DNA from: Paramecium octaurelia
Lineage: Eukaryota; Ciliophora; Oligohymenophorea; Peniculida; Parameciidae
Direction of reading: 5' to 3'
NCBI GenBank assembly: GCA_905182995.1
Contig: CAJJDP010000021.1
Coordinates: forward strand, 66,648 to 130,647
DNA: 64,000 nucleotides
The notes under the pieces are model-generated. The model searched no databases. It was not told the origin of the DNA and saw only the letters and a program-made list of their open reading frames with translations. Position 1 is the first letter of the stretch. The number at the start of each line of letters is the position of its first letter. This document shows, piece after piece, positions 23,471-36,600 of this stretch. The translations under genes and the position numbers were made by a program.

Positions 23471-26130
23471 ATGTAAAAAGTGTCTTAAATTAATAAACAG
23501 GAGAAAATCCAAGCAGGCTGGCTATTAAATTCATAGCACGAATACCAGAGTCTACTCAACGCCTCATTTAGGAAACAGTTATAAGAGGATTCGTAAATCT
23601 TATAAGAATCACTTATAGAGAATCTGACAACCGAACTCTGTTTGAATGCAGAGGAATGCAAATAAGAATTGAAAATGTACAAAACGAGCAGAGTTATGGG
23701 AAGTAGTTTAGAACGACAAGTCAAATTTGACAAGCATGTTCTCTTTCAAATGAAGGATCATAAGCCTGTCAAACAATTTCCAATTTATAAATCAATAGAA
23801 GTGGAAAACAAAGCTAATCACTCAAATAATTGGCAGGAGAAGAAAGGAGACACGGCTAGACTGTCAATTGAATTTGAGAAGGATCATACAAGAGTCTTAA
23901 TCTATATGAAGGATGAGAATCAAGCACTTAAATGGTAGAGACATTTGATAATCTAAAAGCTTCTACAGCTAAAATCAAAGTAGTTGGCCAAGTGCTTTGG
24001 ATATTGCTATCAAGAATACGAAGATAAATTCACCTTCATATGGGCATTGAAGTTCGCTTAATAATTGGAGCAATTTGCAATAGAAACCAACAGACAAAAA
24101 AAAAGGAAGGCTCAAGTAGATGCTAACTACCTTATCCAATAAGAAAGGAAACTGATTGGTTTTCATATTAAAACATGGTTGAAGAAGAGCCAGAAACTGT
24201 TAAAGGATGAATAGGATTATTTGGATTAACAAAAATAATTGAGTTTGTAATAGTAACAGCAGCAATCCCAATAAGATTAAGAACAAATAGAATAGGAAAG
24301 ATTAAGAAAGGAGAAGATGAGAATTCAAATGTTGGGGAATTTGATCTAAAATCATGTTCAACCTAAGAATTCAGTGATACAAAAGTTCTTTTTAGGTTGG
24401 CAACAAAGATCTAATTTCATCTATCATACAAATCCGAAGAAATTCTCAATTAGAATTATTCGAATGTACATTCAAAACAACATTTAATTAATAAGACCGT
24501 TATTGGAATTGAGATTCGTATCTGAAGTATATTTCTAAATTCATTTTAGAGAACAGAAGAAACTAAGGATATAGAATGTATTAAAATATTAGATGGACTG
24601 CAATATAATATTTAATAGAGTCCGTACTTCACTTGTCGATTGCTTGCACAAATGAATCAATAAAGAAGAAGGGACTACACTGCTTGGGGTTTTAAAGATG
24701 GTTTACTTGGATTGTAAGGGAGGACCTTCATGACAGTTGAGAATTTGGGCTTTTAAGATTATATCGATTTTTAAATTATTGATACAATCAGTAATTAAAT
24801 AACATATTTAAGGAACCAATACTTCATCAAAGGTTTTGAGGATTCAATTCTAAGATCTGATTAAATATTTATATGAAGGTCGTTCATTTTGGATAGCTCT
24901 CGAATATGAGTAATCTAAGATATTTGTGGAAATGGACTTGCTTGAACATTCCAACATCGACCCTATATTTCTGGATAGATTAAAATATATTTAATTGAAT
25001 GCTGTTTTAAGGAAGGTTGGCATAAAGATGATCGAATAAAGAACTCCTGTACAATTCATTTAAATACCTTTAGCTGCCAATTATAGAAACAGTAAAATTT
25101 GGATTAGAAATCGATAGATACTCTGATGACATCTAAAATTTATATTAGAGATTGTATATAGAGAATATATGTCTATAACCTTAGTGTTAACCAGCAAGTT
25201 GGTTTACTTAATTGAATTGCTTTGAAAAGGTGGTTAGGCCTGTTACTGAAATACTCAAACGAAATTACTTAGAATTTACTGATGCCTCAGATAATGTATA
25301 GATCTACTTTCAAATAAAATCTATTCCTAATTTAAGATTGCCTTTACTCAAGGATGTCGATGACTTTATTACTAAATTGCCTGTAGTCTAAGAAAATCAA
25401 CACAAACAATGTTAAGGAGTCTTGACTTCCTTCTTAATCTATTGCAATGTAAGAACCATTTAATTGAATGTCTCCTTTTTGACTATACTTTTTCAAATTG
25501 CAAACAAGTTCATATGCATCGCTCATCCTCACTTCTTGTATGATTTAAGTAAACCTGTTTTTGGTAACAAATACGATTCAGAAGCGTAGGCCTTCTGGCT
25601 TTTTACTGGATTCGTTGAATTGATGAGAAGCGTTCATTTTCCCTTAGTCAAGGAAGACACTCTCTTTTGCCCACAAGAAATTGTTATGTAATACATGGAA
25701 GTTTTGCATAAAGAAATTGTATAACATTGTAAAAACTATGACATTGCAGTTGAAAATGTTTTTTTCGAAATCCTTTCATCTTTTTACACCAGTTTAGTGC
25801 AATCAATGCCCTTGTGTAATATATGGAATTTAATAATTAAAAAAATATCTGCCAATAAATGTGCATACTAATTAGTCTTAATTGTTTTCATAGAAGAATT
25901 AAGCTATAAATTATTATTCTGTTAAAATTCTGAAGATTTTAAGAATGCCATCTCACTATAAGGTAACATATTCAATTTAGGTATTAGCTTAACTAATGGA
26001 TATACAATAATTAGAGGCTGCATATTCAGGGTGTGAGTCGAATTTGAATAGGATCATAAATGCTGAACAATCATTTCATGAATCTGTCGAACATTCTAAT
26101 ATTCATTAACCTTTAGTTTAGGATTGCTGA
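23471..26130 (+). CDS. PH-like/IQ/TBC-like protein, possible Rab GTPase activator
   Basis: Spliced length 829 aa using introns of about 42, 23, 22, 26, 32 and 25 nt; the 42-nt one is unusually long and only inferred from the frame. Residues ~65-160 look PH-like and end ENQALKWQRHL. IQ-like helices follow (GFHIKTWLKKSQ, SVIQKFFLGWQQRS). Towards the C-terminus QCQGVLTSFLIYCNVR plus EAQAFWLFTGFVELM resemble the core of a degenerate TBC domain, which would stimulate GTP hydrolysis by Rabs; the catalytic Arg/Gln fingers are not clear. It diverges from the PAS protein gene across a 74-nt gap. Confidence 0.65.
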
Positions 26131-26513
26131 TTATTTTATATATTTGAAATTTGAACTATAATATATTTGGTTATAAATTTCCTATTCTTAATTTAAAGCT
26201 AATTTCATATGGTTCATAAGCATGAATTTATCAGGAATTAAATATTATGGATAACCAAGAATTTTAAACATAATTTCATTATTTACTTAATTCATTTTTA
26301 ATTACTTCCTTTTTCTAAAATTATCCTTTATTTACCCTAGGATATTTTTCATTTTTCAACTTTATAAGAAGGGTTGATATTCAAGATATGATGATAATTA
26401 AATTTATTAGGCTAAATTTATAAGTTATATTAAAAATATAAACGTTTAGCATTGTTGTAAGAATATTCATCTTAGTTAAATTAAAAATTTATTAGAAATA
26501 CCTTAATAATAAA
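26131..26513. other. Convergent intergenic region
   Basis: About 380 nt of AT-rich sequence between two converging stops; no coding frame or RNA gene recognised. Confidence 0.5.
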
Positions 26514-29500
26514 TCAAATCAATTATTCTAAACTAATACGCGCCTCAAGGACACTCTTCAATAACTCCGGTTTGTATTTATTCAGGTAAGGAAAATTATG
26601 ATTAAGAGGTTCTTTCTTAAATGCTATATGTTGTTGTATATGCTTTGACTATTTTTACTTCTTAGTATTTCTAATTGCTGTTTTCTTTTTTTAATTATTA
26701 GTAGTAAGGTCAGATTCAAATCTCGGATTTGTTCTGTACATTCTTTTTTAATTAGGTGTTTAGCTTCTTGTCACATCCAATGAGACTTAGATAATATTAG
26801 TTTATAGTGGAGAAGGTCTAGATTCATAGCGATATTAAGGTGCATATTAATTTGTCGTAAAATCCTAATCATTGAATTCTTCTTCTATTTTTATCAAACT
26901 AAAGATTATTAACAAAAATTAGTACTTCTAAGTGTCATCCATATCTTCAAGATCAGTCGGTTTCAACTTTGTTATTCTATCACAATCCTTGGCAAACTTC
27001 AATCCTTTGATTTCCCTTTTTAATCTCAACTCAACAACTGGTTGTTAATTTTAAAATCGAATCTCATGAGATTCTTGATTTACTTAATTCAATTCCTAAG
27101 CTCTAGATTTATCTAAATAAATTCAAGATATACATAATTGAATGTAATAATCTAACTCTTGATCCAAACTTAAGCTCCCTATTTCACTAAGGATTATGTT
27201 AATATGTTCTTTAATTTCTTTTAAATTTACTTTTTTATCCAACATCTCTTTGAGTTCTTCTTTCAAAAATTTCAAATATCTCTTGTGATCTTCCATTCTT
27301 TCTAATTTAGAAGTCGATAATGATTACACCTTTGCTTTCTTCTTCCTTTTCAATTACTAGCCAGTAACATTGCTAACCTATTCAACTTCAATTTCATCAT
27401 CCTCAGAATCTTCTTCCGATTCATCCTCCAATGGATCATCTATAACTTCTTATTTAACAAATTTATTTTTGCTTCTTTTATTTTCTTATTGATGTTCCTA
27501 TGACCTGTTTGTAATTTCAACCTTCAAATGATCCTTTTAAATCTACTACTTATCAGAAAAATGAATTGAAGATTTAAGAAAATTTTTAGATTTTTCATTA
27601 ATTCCATTAGGGTTTCTCGCCCTTTATGAGGGTAAATCAATAGAGTTTTAAGAATAATTGTTATTGTTCATTTCATCATGCTTAGGTTCTTAATGTATAA
27701 ATATTTCTGGTGGTTAAGAATGTATTTAATTTGATGGCTTTTCCCCTTATAAATCTTTGGATGGTTTTGAGTGTGATTAATTTTCAGTATTCTTTGGGTC
27801 ATTTTTTATTGAAGATTATCTAATCAAGACAGGAGAAATCTTCCTTGAAATTTCATTTATAGTCTACAGTTGCTCATGCTTATCATTTTTTGGTTGGTCT
27901 GGTTGATGCTCCTATTTCTGTTTTTTAGGATGAACAGAATTATAATTACTGGTGTTTCTTAATGTTCTCGCAGTTGTATTATTTGAAGTGGACTCAGGTA
28001 TTGAATTATAAATTTCATTCTCTTAAATCTATGGATCATAGGGTTTCACATCTCTTTAGGTAATGGAGGGGAGGAGATCCAAGTCATCACTTAAATCATA
28101 TGATTCATTAACTTGATTGAAATTAGGGTTAGGCTTTGATTCGTCAAAATCATCTTCCCCTATATTTTTATTATTATAAACTAGTTTATCTTCTAGTTCA
28201 GTTTGATACTTCTTGTTCTTTTTAATATAATCCTTCATCACACGAAGGTCATTGGTTTTGTGAGCATTTTTTCTATTTTGATGAAGACTGATGCTGTTGT
28301 AACTGGTAATTATTTGTGATTATTTATTTTAATGACTACTTAGATTTTAATTAATTTCACTTGTAGTGTGAAAATTATGCAATTAAGCAGGAGGTAAATT
28401 AGTTGAGGAAATATTCTCAGTCGGTCTAATAAATTCTTCATACGATCTTAGTGATTGTTAGGATCTTTGTGATTATAGATTTCTATTCTACTTTAAACTA
28501 TGCTCATTATGTTCATCCAATCTTGTGATCTTTTGTTTTCTTTCGTTGCTACTATAATGAAATTTCCGATATTGTTGTTATTAACTCTTTAACGGATTCT
28601 GTGGTTTAAGGGCATTTTCTGAAATTAAAATAGATCTTTTTTATGGGGGAGTATTGAAGCTAATTTTTGATTTGCTTGTCTATTTTTGATTTGAGAATTA
28701 GGTTCTATCTGTGGATAATTGTTAAGGAGAATGAAAAGATTTGGTTTATTTTTAGATATTATTTTATATTAAATCTTCTTGTGGCTTTTATCTTTGTGTA
28801 TGGAACCTCTCAATTTAAACATTATGGAAATTCCTTGATGATTCCGTATTAAAATATTCAATCTTTTTATCCTACAATTAATATATTTCTTATTGTTATT
28901 GGATTGGGGCTATCTTGATATTATAATCTATAGGATCCTTCTAAATCTGGTCCACTGTTTCAACAACTTCATACTCAAATTTTGATAACTTAGATTAAGT
29001 GTCTAGAATGATCTTCTGAGCAGTGGCTGATATTTAGTCTCCAATTATGATGAGTTCATTGAATTAATGTTCAGTTTTGTGTAATTCATAATTTTTTCTG
29101 GCTCGTTTTAAATTGGCATCTAAACCAACATAATTGGCTAGACCTAGGATTTCATCAGAAAGCAAAGTAATTTCCTAATTCCACCTTCTAAATTTCTTAG
29201 GATTTTCTATCTAATTCTTTTAATCTTCTGATTCCCATTGATTTGTGATGTATTCATTTTGTTGGGAAATAAGGTCTATTTGATTGAATAGTCGCTTTAT
29301 TTCTAAAACTTTCATGAACGTCTCTGCATCACAAATTCCCTTTTTTTAATCTTCCACAATCTTCTAGAAGGTGAAGTAATCGTAATACCCAAGACTTTGG
29401 AGTCCTCGCTCCGACAGTAGTTACATTATTCTTTTAATGAAGAGGTCTTGCAATTGGAATAAGGAGTAATCCTTGTATTTCTCAGAGGCAGTCAAATCCA

Positions 29501-30038
29501 GAACTTAATATGTAACTGATGACTTATATTCATGCAATTAATTCTGGGGAAGGGGTATAGGAGGCAATTTGGTAGAGGACAGGATTTTATTGTAAAAGTT
29601 GAGATCATCAAATGACTTTTGTATCAACAATTACAAATTTGACTATTCCACTTAATTCTTTGAGGACATTTGTAATATGTTGATTGGGATGGTTCTCTTG
29701 AATTTTTTGGTTTAGTCTATCCACCATTAATTAACAGTGAAATGTCTGATCAAATGTTTGAGGAAATCAAGATTGAGTGAATTGGAGAATCCTTCACTAT
29801 GCTATTATACATAATTAATGTAATTGCGAATGGGAAATGGGGTATGATTATTACTTTCAACATGTTTAATATCTCTCTTCTCCCATTTGGGTACCAAATA
29901 GACATTTTTGTTCCACATGGATCTTGATTCAACCAAAGGAGGTTTGTTTTAAGTTAGGCACAATCCTTGTTCAGGCGATAAAGAGAATCCTCTTTTGGTT
30001 TCCTAGAATTGTTGTTTTAGGTTATTATAAATTTACAT
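26514..30038 (-). CDS. Large Gln/Asn-rich protein with helical N-terminus, hypothetical
   Basis: A single 21-nt intron near the 3' end and 1,167 aa. Residues 1-360 are folded-looking and helical (LSERGLQSLGYYDYFTFQ, SDEILGLANYVGLDANLK, ELIIIGDQISATAQKIILD). The middle 600 residues are low-complexity, rich in Gln, Asn, Ser and His, with glutamines encoded mostly by TAA/TAG. An acidic stretch (EDESEEDSEDDEIEVEQV) is followed by a basic KRKKKAKVQ and a coiled-coil LKFLKEELKEMLDKK; the tail is basic. No family recognised; a ciliary or basal-body scaffold is possible but unsupported. In the standard code the gene breaks into scraps. Confidence 0.82.
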
Positions 30039-30100
30039 TTTATTAAAAAAAGTTTGTTAAATAAATCATTCTAACCCAGTATCCCACCCATCGCTTACAT

Positions 30101-31158
30101 TCACCAGAGTCTTCCTTTTTGTTATATTGGGAGAAAACAACAAGGATAAAATGTAAATAGGAATGAAATCCGTAATACATGAATACATTAATTAAAAAAT
30201 CGCCCTATTTATTCGTATATTAATATATCATACCAATTAAAACCTAAATCAGGTAATCTTTAGATAATAGTTCCATCGTCTGCTTCGCATTCAAGTCCTG
30301 GTTTCAACCTCCAAAAGAATTCCTGGGAGAATAAAAAGTTAAATGACGGTCGAAGAAGAGTGCAAATTATTACTGCTGCCGATAAAAACTTTAGATTCTA
30401 AATTATTAATTAAATTCATACTGTTCTGTAATGATCACCAACACTATATTAATCCTTGAGTTTTGAGTAGAGAATAATACAAATGAAAGCAAAAGAAACA
30501 GTACTCAACATTGTTAAAGCACCCAAACAATATTCTCTTATGTTATTAACATAGGATTCCAAAATCAAAGAAGTGATAGTAAGTATAGGAATGATGACTA
30601 TTAATGCAGAGAGAAATATTTATAGAATGTTAGTTAGACTTAAAAGAGACTTATTCTGTTCTATTCTCAATTTCATTCTCCATAGTTTAAGCCATAAATT
30701 ACTGCAAAAACAAAATGTAAGGTTCAAAGTTTATGCTTAACAAATTTGGATAATTATGTAAAATGATGGGGATATCGTTAATGATGTTATTTAAGACTCG
30801 CAATCCCATCTCCAAATTTAACTAAAAAAAAAACCTGCTATTGAGTAATAACACGAAAAGAGCTTAACTTTTGTATAATTCTAATTCTTACATAATATTG
30901 TCATAACCAATAAGCAATTTACAGTTAACATTTTAGAAGGATTGTTTTTTGGATCCTCACTTTTCCACAAAAATAAATTTTGTATTCTCTAAAAGATCTT
31001 GATCAATAAAAAATTAGCCCCTGCACTCAATAGCAAAATAGCTTAGAAAGTAGTGGGAATATGGTCATACCTCCAAATTCATTCCAATTCGAAACATCAA
31101 TGTCTTTGAATTCCTCTTATCTAATGACATCACTCCTCTCATCAATTTTCAATTCCAT
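30101..31158 (-). CDS. Seven-transmembrane receptor-like protein
   Basis: Introns of 29 and 24 nt give 334 aa. About seven hydrophobic segments can be counted: AILLLSAGANFLLIKIF, MLTVNCLLVMTILC, YYSIAGFFFSQIW, IFLSALIVIIPILTITSLIL, LTMLSTVSFAFICIIL, FLSAAVIICTLL and a later weak one. The N-terminus is short and acidic. Size and layout resemble the 7TM gene at 8556-9563 but the sequences are not obviously alike. It starts 39 nt after the macro-domain gene on the same strand, and the frame between them is open except for the macro gene's TGA. Confidence 0.65.
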
Positions 31159-31197
31159 ATATAACAATAATTTATAAATAAAAGTATTAATATGTTA

Positions 31198-32199
31198 TCA
31201 AATCGATATTTTTCTACCCACACTCTATGGACTCTCAAATTTATCATAATAATTAGCACCAAAGCTCTTAACAAACTCATCCTCTTCAAAATTCTTCTGT
31301 TAAGGCTTTTTTACAGTTGGTTACAATTCATATAATGTCTTAAAATTAATAAATTGTATAATTACATTTTTACTCAAAGAATTACCTGCACTTCCACTTC
31401 CACTATTACCACTATTGTTATTAAGTGAATCTTCGTCACTCGCCTCACTGTTATCATCTGTGTCCATAAACACCTTATCAAATGCCCATTTGAATAACTC
31501 CTAATCTTTATCATCCTGTATACAAAATCTAACCTAACTCAGAAATTTTATTTTTGTGACATTTTCTTCCAAAAAATTCTTTACAGCAATCATCTGCATT
31601 GTTGCAATTGTGGATATTGTAAACTTGGTTGATTTCATCACAGGAAAACATATTGACGTAATTTCCATTTCTTCTGCTACTTTAAGACAAGTCATCATGC
31701 AATCATAAATAAATTATTTCTAATATTTTTAATGAGCATTTTTTGGTAATTTCAAGTTTAGATTTTTAGGATTGTGATTTCTAGCCAATTTCATTGGTTC
31801 GTCATCTTCATTTGGTAATACGCAATAAAATACGAAATCAAATTCCAACTAATAATAATTAGTCAAGTTTGATACTTCAGCTGCATGAGAATGGACGACA
31901 TCGCCATGAGACACTGCCTATTTATCTCTAATCTATTGAATGTATTTTAATAACTATTATTTCGTTTAGGGCGATACGTTGTTTATCAAGTAATATGGGA
32001 GCTATATTTAGAATGCTAGGAGTACCTTTAGATTTAAATCGGTCTAAGCAACAATTACATCTACTTCTTCGTTTTTTATGTCTCCTGCATCCAAGTAAAT
32101 TCCGATATTTTGGAATCTATGTTATGCTAACAACTTAGGCTACAGATATTATTCGTTATTAATCTTTTTAAATAGAAATGTTTGATACATTTCTTGCAT
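31198..32199 (-). CDS. Macro-domain protein (ADP-ribose-binding fold)
   Basis: An intronless 333-aa frame. YLDAGDIKNEEVDVIVAQTD matches the first beta strands of macro domains (usual form GDIT...VDAIVN), and ITSICFPVMKSTKFTISTIA matches the later SIAFP-x-I-x-TG segment; the glycine-rich GG[VI]A loop is not evident, so ADP-ribose binding may be altered or lost. A polar linker with DTDDNSEASDEDSLNNN and a Ser/Gly tract follows, then a charged C-terminus. Macro proteins bind or hydrolyse ADP-ribose derivatives; whether this one does is uncertain. Confidence 0.72.
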
Positions 32200-32379
32200 G
32201 ATATTCGCACATGTTACCCATTAAATTTATATTAATTATCAAATTTAAGAGCAAAATCTAAAACAAATTAAAATATCACAAAGAATTAAGATTGCCTGAT
32301 CTACTCCAGTCCCTAAAATCTATCCATTATATTTTGTTTATCCCGTAGTATTTTAACCTAGCTTTTGAATGTCGGTTTA

Positions 32380-32799
32380 TCAATCTGATCTTTATAAACA
32401 TGAATTTTACTTTTTGGTCATCAGAATTACATTGTAACAAGAAACTGGTTTCTTGGTTGTTTTTTCGTATCGATACTTGTATAATTCCAAAAAGGAAATT
32501 AAATGGTTGCTTTGAGCATTTCCGACTGGCAATTCTTCTAAATCTCCCCAAATGGAAAACTCTTCAAGATCAGGGTCATTTTCAAGAGCGAGAGACTGGC
32601 ATTGTTTTAACTTATGCCTTTGTCGATTGCTATTTATAAGAGGGGATAATTGTCTGTCTGTTTTATTTTCAAGAAGGTTTCCTTAAAAAATTTAAGTTTA
32701 TGAAGGTTAGGTCGAGTCTTACTCTGATTTTAGTATTTTGGAACTGTTCCCTTATAAGTAATCAAGTTTAAGTTAATCAAATCTGATATCGCTTTTCAT
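32380..32799 (-). CDS. Small hypothetical protein (3' end uncertain)
   Basis: An open frame of 139 aa from ATG 32799 to TGA at 32380 with real coding character: KSEQDSTQPSQTQIFQG, QRHKLKQCQSLALENDPD and EEFSIWGDLEELPVGN. A second good frame (DQIDKPTFKSQVKILRD, MDRFQGLEQIRQS) begins just downstream and runs to about 32280, so a 3' intron may have been missed; no GT-AG pair with the right length was found. No family recognised. Confidence 0.55.
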
Positions 32800-33620
32800 C
32801 CTTTGATGCATAATAATTTAATTATCACTATATTAGAAAAAATATATTAATGCTCAAATAATCATACCTAATTCAAGTGATTGCATATAAATGAATGGGG
32901 AAATTTAATCAATATCAGATATCAAATGAATTAATAAATTACATTTCCATATAAATTACCAAAATTGCATCATGATTTTTATGTAACTTTTTAATTTATT
33001 TCTTCCTCAGTTCCGAAAGAATAAGTCAATTATTGTATATAACAACAAATTTATAAAAAAATACAAGTGAAAATTTTGTTGAAATAGCTTGCCAACTTTA
33101 TTAAGTTACTTTATACTTCATTACAGGAACATGATAAAACACTTAATTGAAAACGAATTGAACTATAATTTTTAATGAAAAAATGATCAATAGGAAAACT
33201 TAAAATTCAGTAATTAACAAAAATAGACATATAATATAATATAAAATATAATATTTTTTATTAAGAATAAGTAATTATCTGAATCGATCTTCTTAAATTT
33301 AGAAATATTTACAATCGCCTTTCACCATAGTAAGATTACTTTGCCCAATTGATAGACTGGCATTCAAACATTCTAAAAGTATTGCATTTTTATTTAGATG
33401 ACTCAGTTTAGAGTGCATTTTAAAAACAAGGATTAAAATTTTATGTAAATTAAAGAAGTTTGTGTATAGAGTTAATTAAAACATATGAGAAAAGAGATTT
33501 TCAAAAAATTATCGAAACTGACGATTACCCATATTATTATTTAATATGAATTTAGTTTAAATTTCATAATCATTATGATTTTCAAGTTTTTTTCATTATT
33601 AATTTATATTTCAATCAATA
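32800..33620. other. Long AT-rich intergenic region
   Basis: About 820 nt between divergent genes with no convincing frame. It includes a dense A/T stretch of ATAATATAATATAAAATAT type around 33230-33260. One of the longest gene-free stretches of the window. Confidence 0.5.
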
Positions 33621-36600
33621 ATGGAAGACACAAACCAGAAGAATACTTTGCTATAAATTAGAAATAAATTCCTATAAAATTACTTAGACTTTGTTTATCA
33701 TTCAATGAGGATGAATAATTATTTGATCCAAACAATAAAGATCATAGCGTCGCTCAGGAACTTTTCTTATATATTTTAAAATTAGATGTACTCATACACA
33801 TATTTATTTTGCATAATTGCAAGACCCTAAATTGCATTATCATTGGATAATATTCAATATGTAATTTTAGCTCTATGCTTTATATACCTAATATCGTCAT
33901 AAATGTAAAACCCATTTTCAAGAGCGATTAATATTTTTGGTTAGCTAATAAATTTGGGCTTACTTAATTTCTTTTTTGAAATATCAAGAGGTTCTTTGGA
34001 TTATTTGGTTCAATTGCTATTGATTTCCATATATATATTCGAATAGATATTCGCACAAGGTACATTGAACTTCGATTCAAGTAGCATCTTTAATCCCACC
34101 AAATCAATATTGAGCTACATAGTGGCCATAGGAAATATTACTTTGATGTACTTGTTCAGATATCAATCCGATTTATTTGTCATTTAATTGGTGGCAATCC
34201 TTAATGCTTTTATAACTTTGGTGCAATTGTTGTTGCAATTTCCCAAGGGTAATTCTATCCTAATTACACTTCTGTTGAACATCTAAATCATGACTATTTA
34301 TTTGGGTTTAGTTCAACTGATGGTAGGATTTCATAATTATATAAGCGATTTTATCATATTTTTGTTTATGCAGAAGATAGTATATATGAATTTAGAGAGA
34401 TTACTGAAGTAAGCGCCAAAAACCTTGGAAGATTTAATAGCTAATTTTTATGATCTCAAGCTATTAAAATAAATAAGGATAAAATTTCCAACTCATAAGG
34501 AAGATATAGTATTATATGCTTCATTATTGGCTCATCAAGAAAAGTATTATGAAGGACTGATGGTTTTGCATTCCATCAAAAAATTGAGTTGGTTGTCGTA
34601 AATAAAAAAAGAACTCATGATCAAGGAATGGCTATCTCAATTGGACACAAAACTAAAAAATTAGAATAAAGCTTAGAAGGGTTTAACCGAAGCAGTGGAG
34701 CACTTGATGAAATTGGAAGATTACAATGTAACTCTCCAGACTTAGATGGTGAATTTACTGAAAAATAAGTGTAGGATATAATAAATAATATCTCAATAAG
34801 AAAAGATTACCCTTAAGAGCATCTTATAATTCATTGAGTAAGTCACAAAAGTCCAAAAGGAATTGGAAAGGTAATACTCTGTGTTTCCAAATTAAAAGAC
34901 TCAGAATGTGTTATGCTTTCTCTATTCTGAGATTTTGAATGAATTTACAAAGGCAAATTTACTTCAGTAATAACTTACAAAAATAGATGATAAATAAAAT
35001 TTTTCTGTCTTCACAAATAAAATGGTTTACTTGATCTCCACTTACAATACAGAAATTCTAATCAAACGAGCTTCTAATAATGCTCCAATCCTATTCAAAA
35101 TGAGTCATAATAAGTTACTATAATAGAATATCAATTTAATTATTCCTCCAGGGATTAAAGAATAACATTAAAGATTAGTTAAAAAGTTCTTAATTAATGG
35201 AGAATCTAAATATATGAGAAGATTGGACGTTAATTACTATTATAATAATGCAAAAGGCACCTTACATTAAATCGATTTTGCAATCGATGTCAGTTTTACA
35301 AGTGAGGAGATCAATTTTATCACTTTTCTGTAACCAATCTATGAGCAACCGCTAGTGATGGTCTTAAATGCTGATAAGGTTGTTACTGCAACAACTGAAA
35401 GCGTCTTGACCTCTTTGAATCTTAATACTATGACCTATTTTAAGAATCACGTAATTACTAAATTTATGCCTACTTTTAAGAAAAATGAACTATCAGGGTT
35501 TTATGAAAACATAGACTTTGTAGTGAATGTTGATAAAGAGGAGGTCACTTCCAATTCAATAAATACTTATCTAACTACTGTAGATGTAATTCCAAAAGTA
35601 CTAAATGGGGAGATCTTATTTTATACAATTAAATTTGAATACTTTAAGAAATATGAAAATTCTGCTAAATTCACTTATACAGAAACCAATAATAGTATGG
35701 TCTAAGGAGCTTTCTCAGTTTCTGAGAACGTTTTCATTGATGATCCTAATGGGTCAATTAATGAATAATAGAATTTTATTACTTCCAATTAAAATGCTTT
35801 TTAAAAAATATAAAACAATGAACTAATGATAATAGATTCAACTCTTCATTAAACTCAATTCAAAGATGCCATCTAGTCTTCAAGGCCTCTATTTTATTAA
35901 ACCTAAAATAAAATCAATTATTCAGTCTCTGTCTCAGATGAGGATTAGAATGTAGAAGAGCCATAAAAGGATTTTAGTGCTGTTGAAAGCAAACAGATAG
36001 AATCTTCAAAGGTGTCGTCCTTAAAAGGATTAAGACAATCTGGTTATTTTAAGAAGTATGAGATATTGTCTAAACTTGAGGACATCAAGGGATTAACAAA
36101 GAGTCATAAGGTATTTCTATCCTTTTTGTCAGTTTGCTTGTTAATTCAATTATCTTTTGTCATAGCTGTAATTTTATTTACTATCATAGTAATTTAGTTC
36201 AACGAATACCAGTTTGACCAACTTAATTTTTGACATCGATTTGCTATAAATCAAAAACTTTGCATTTCAACCCTTTGAATCCTTTTTAGTAACCAGATGG
36301 ACCATTTTCAATTATAATAATTTAAAAGCATCTGGAGCAATAACCGATGAGGCATTCAAATAATTAATTGCATTTCCAAGGTCAAATTTGCCCTTGGGTT
36401 TCGATCGCTTAGAAGAAAATGTGAATTCAGTCTTGAACAAATTGCAACTATAGCAATTCTTGGAAAGTACGTATTTGGATATACAACTATATACTTAATC
36501 AAATAAAGGAGAGCATTTTAACGTATCCTTAAGAAATTGTATCACAATAATGTTGAACTACCAATACATAACAAAGATGGCTTATTAATTGGATGGGAAT

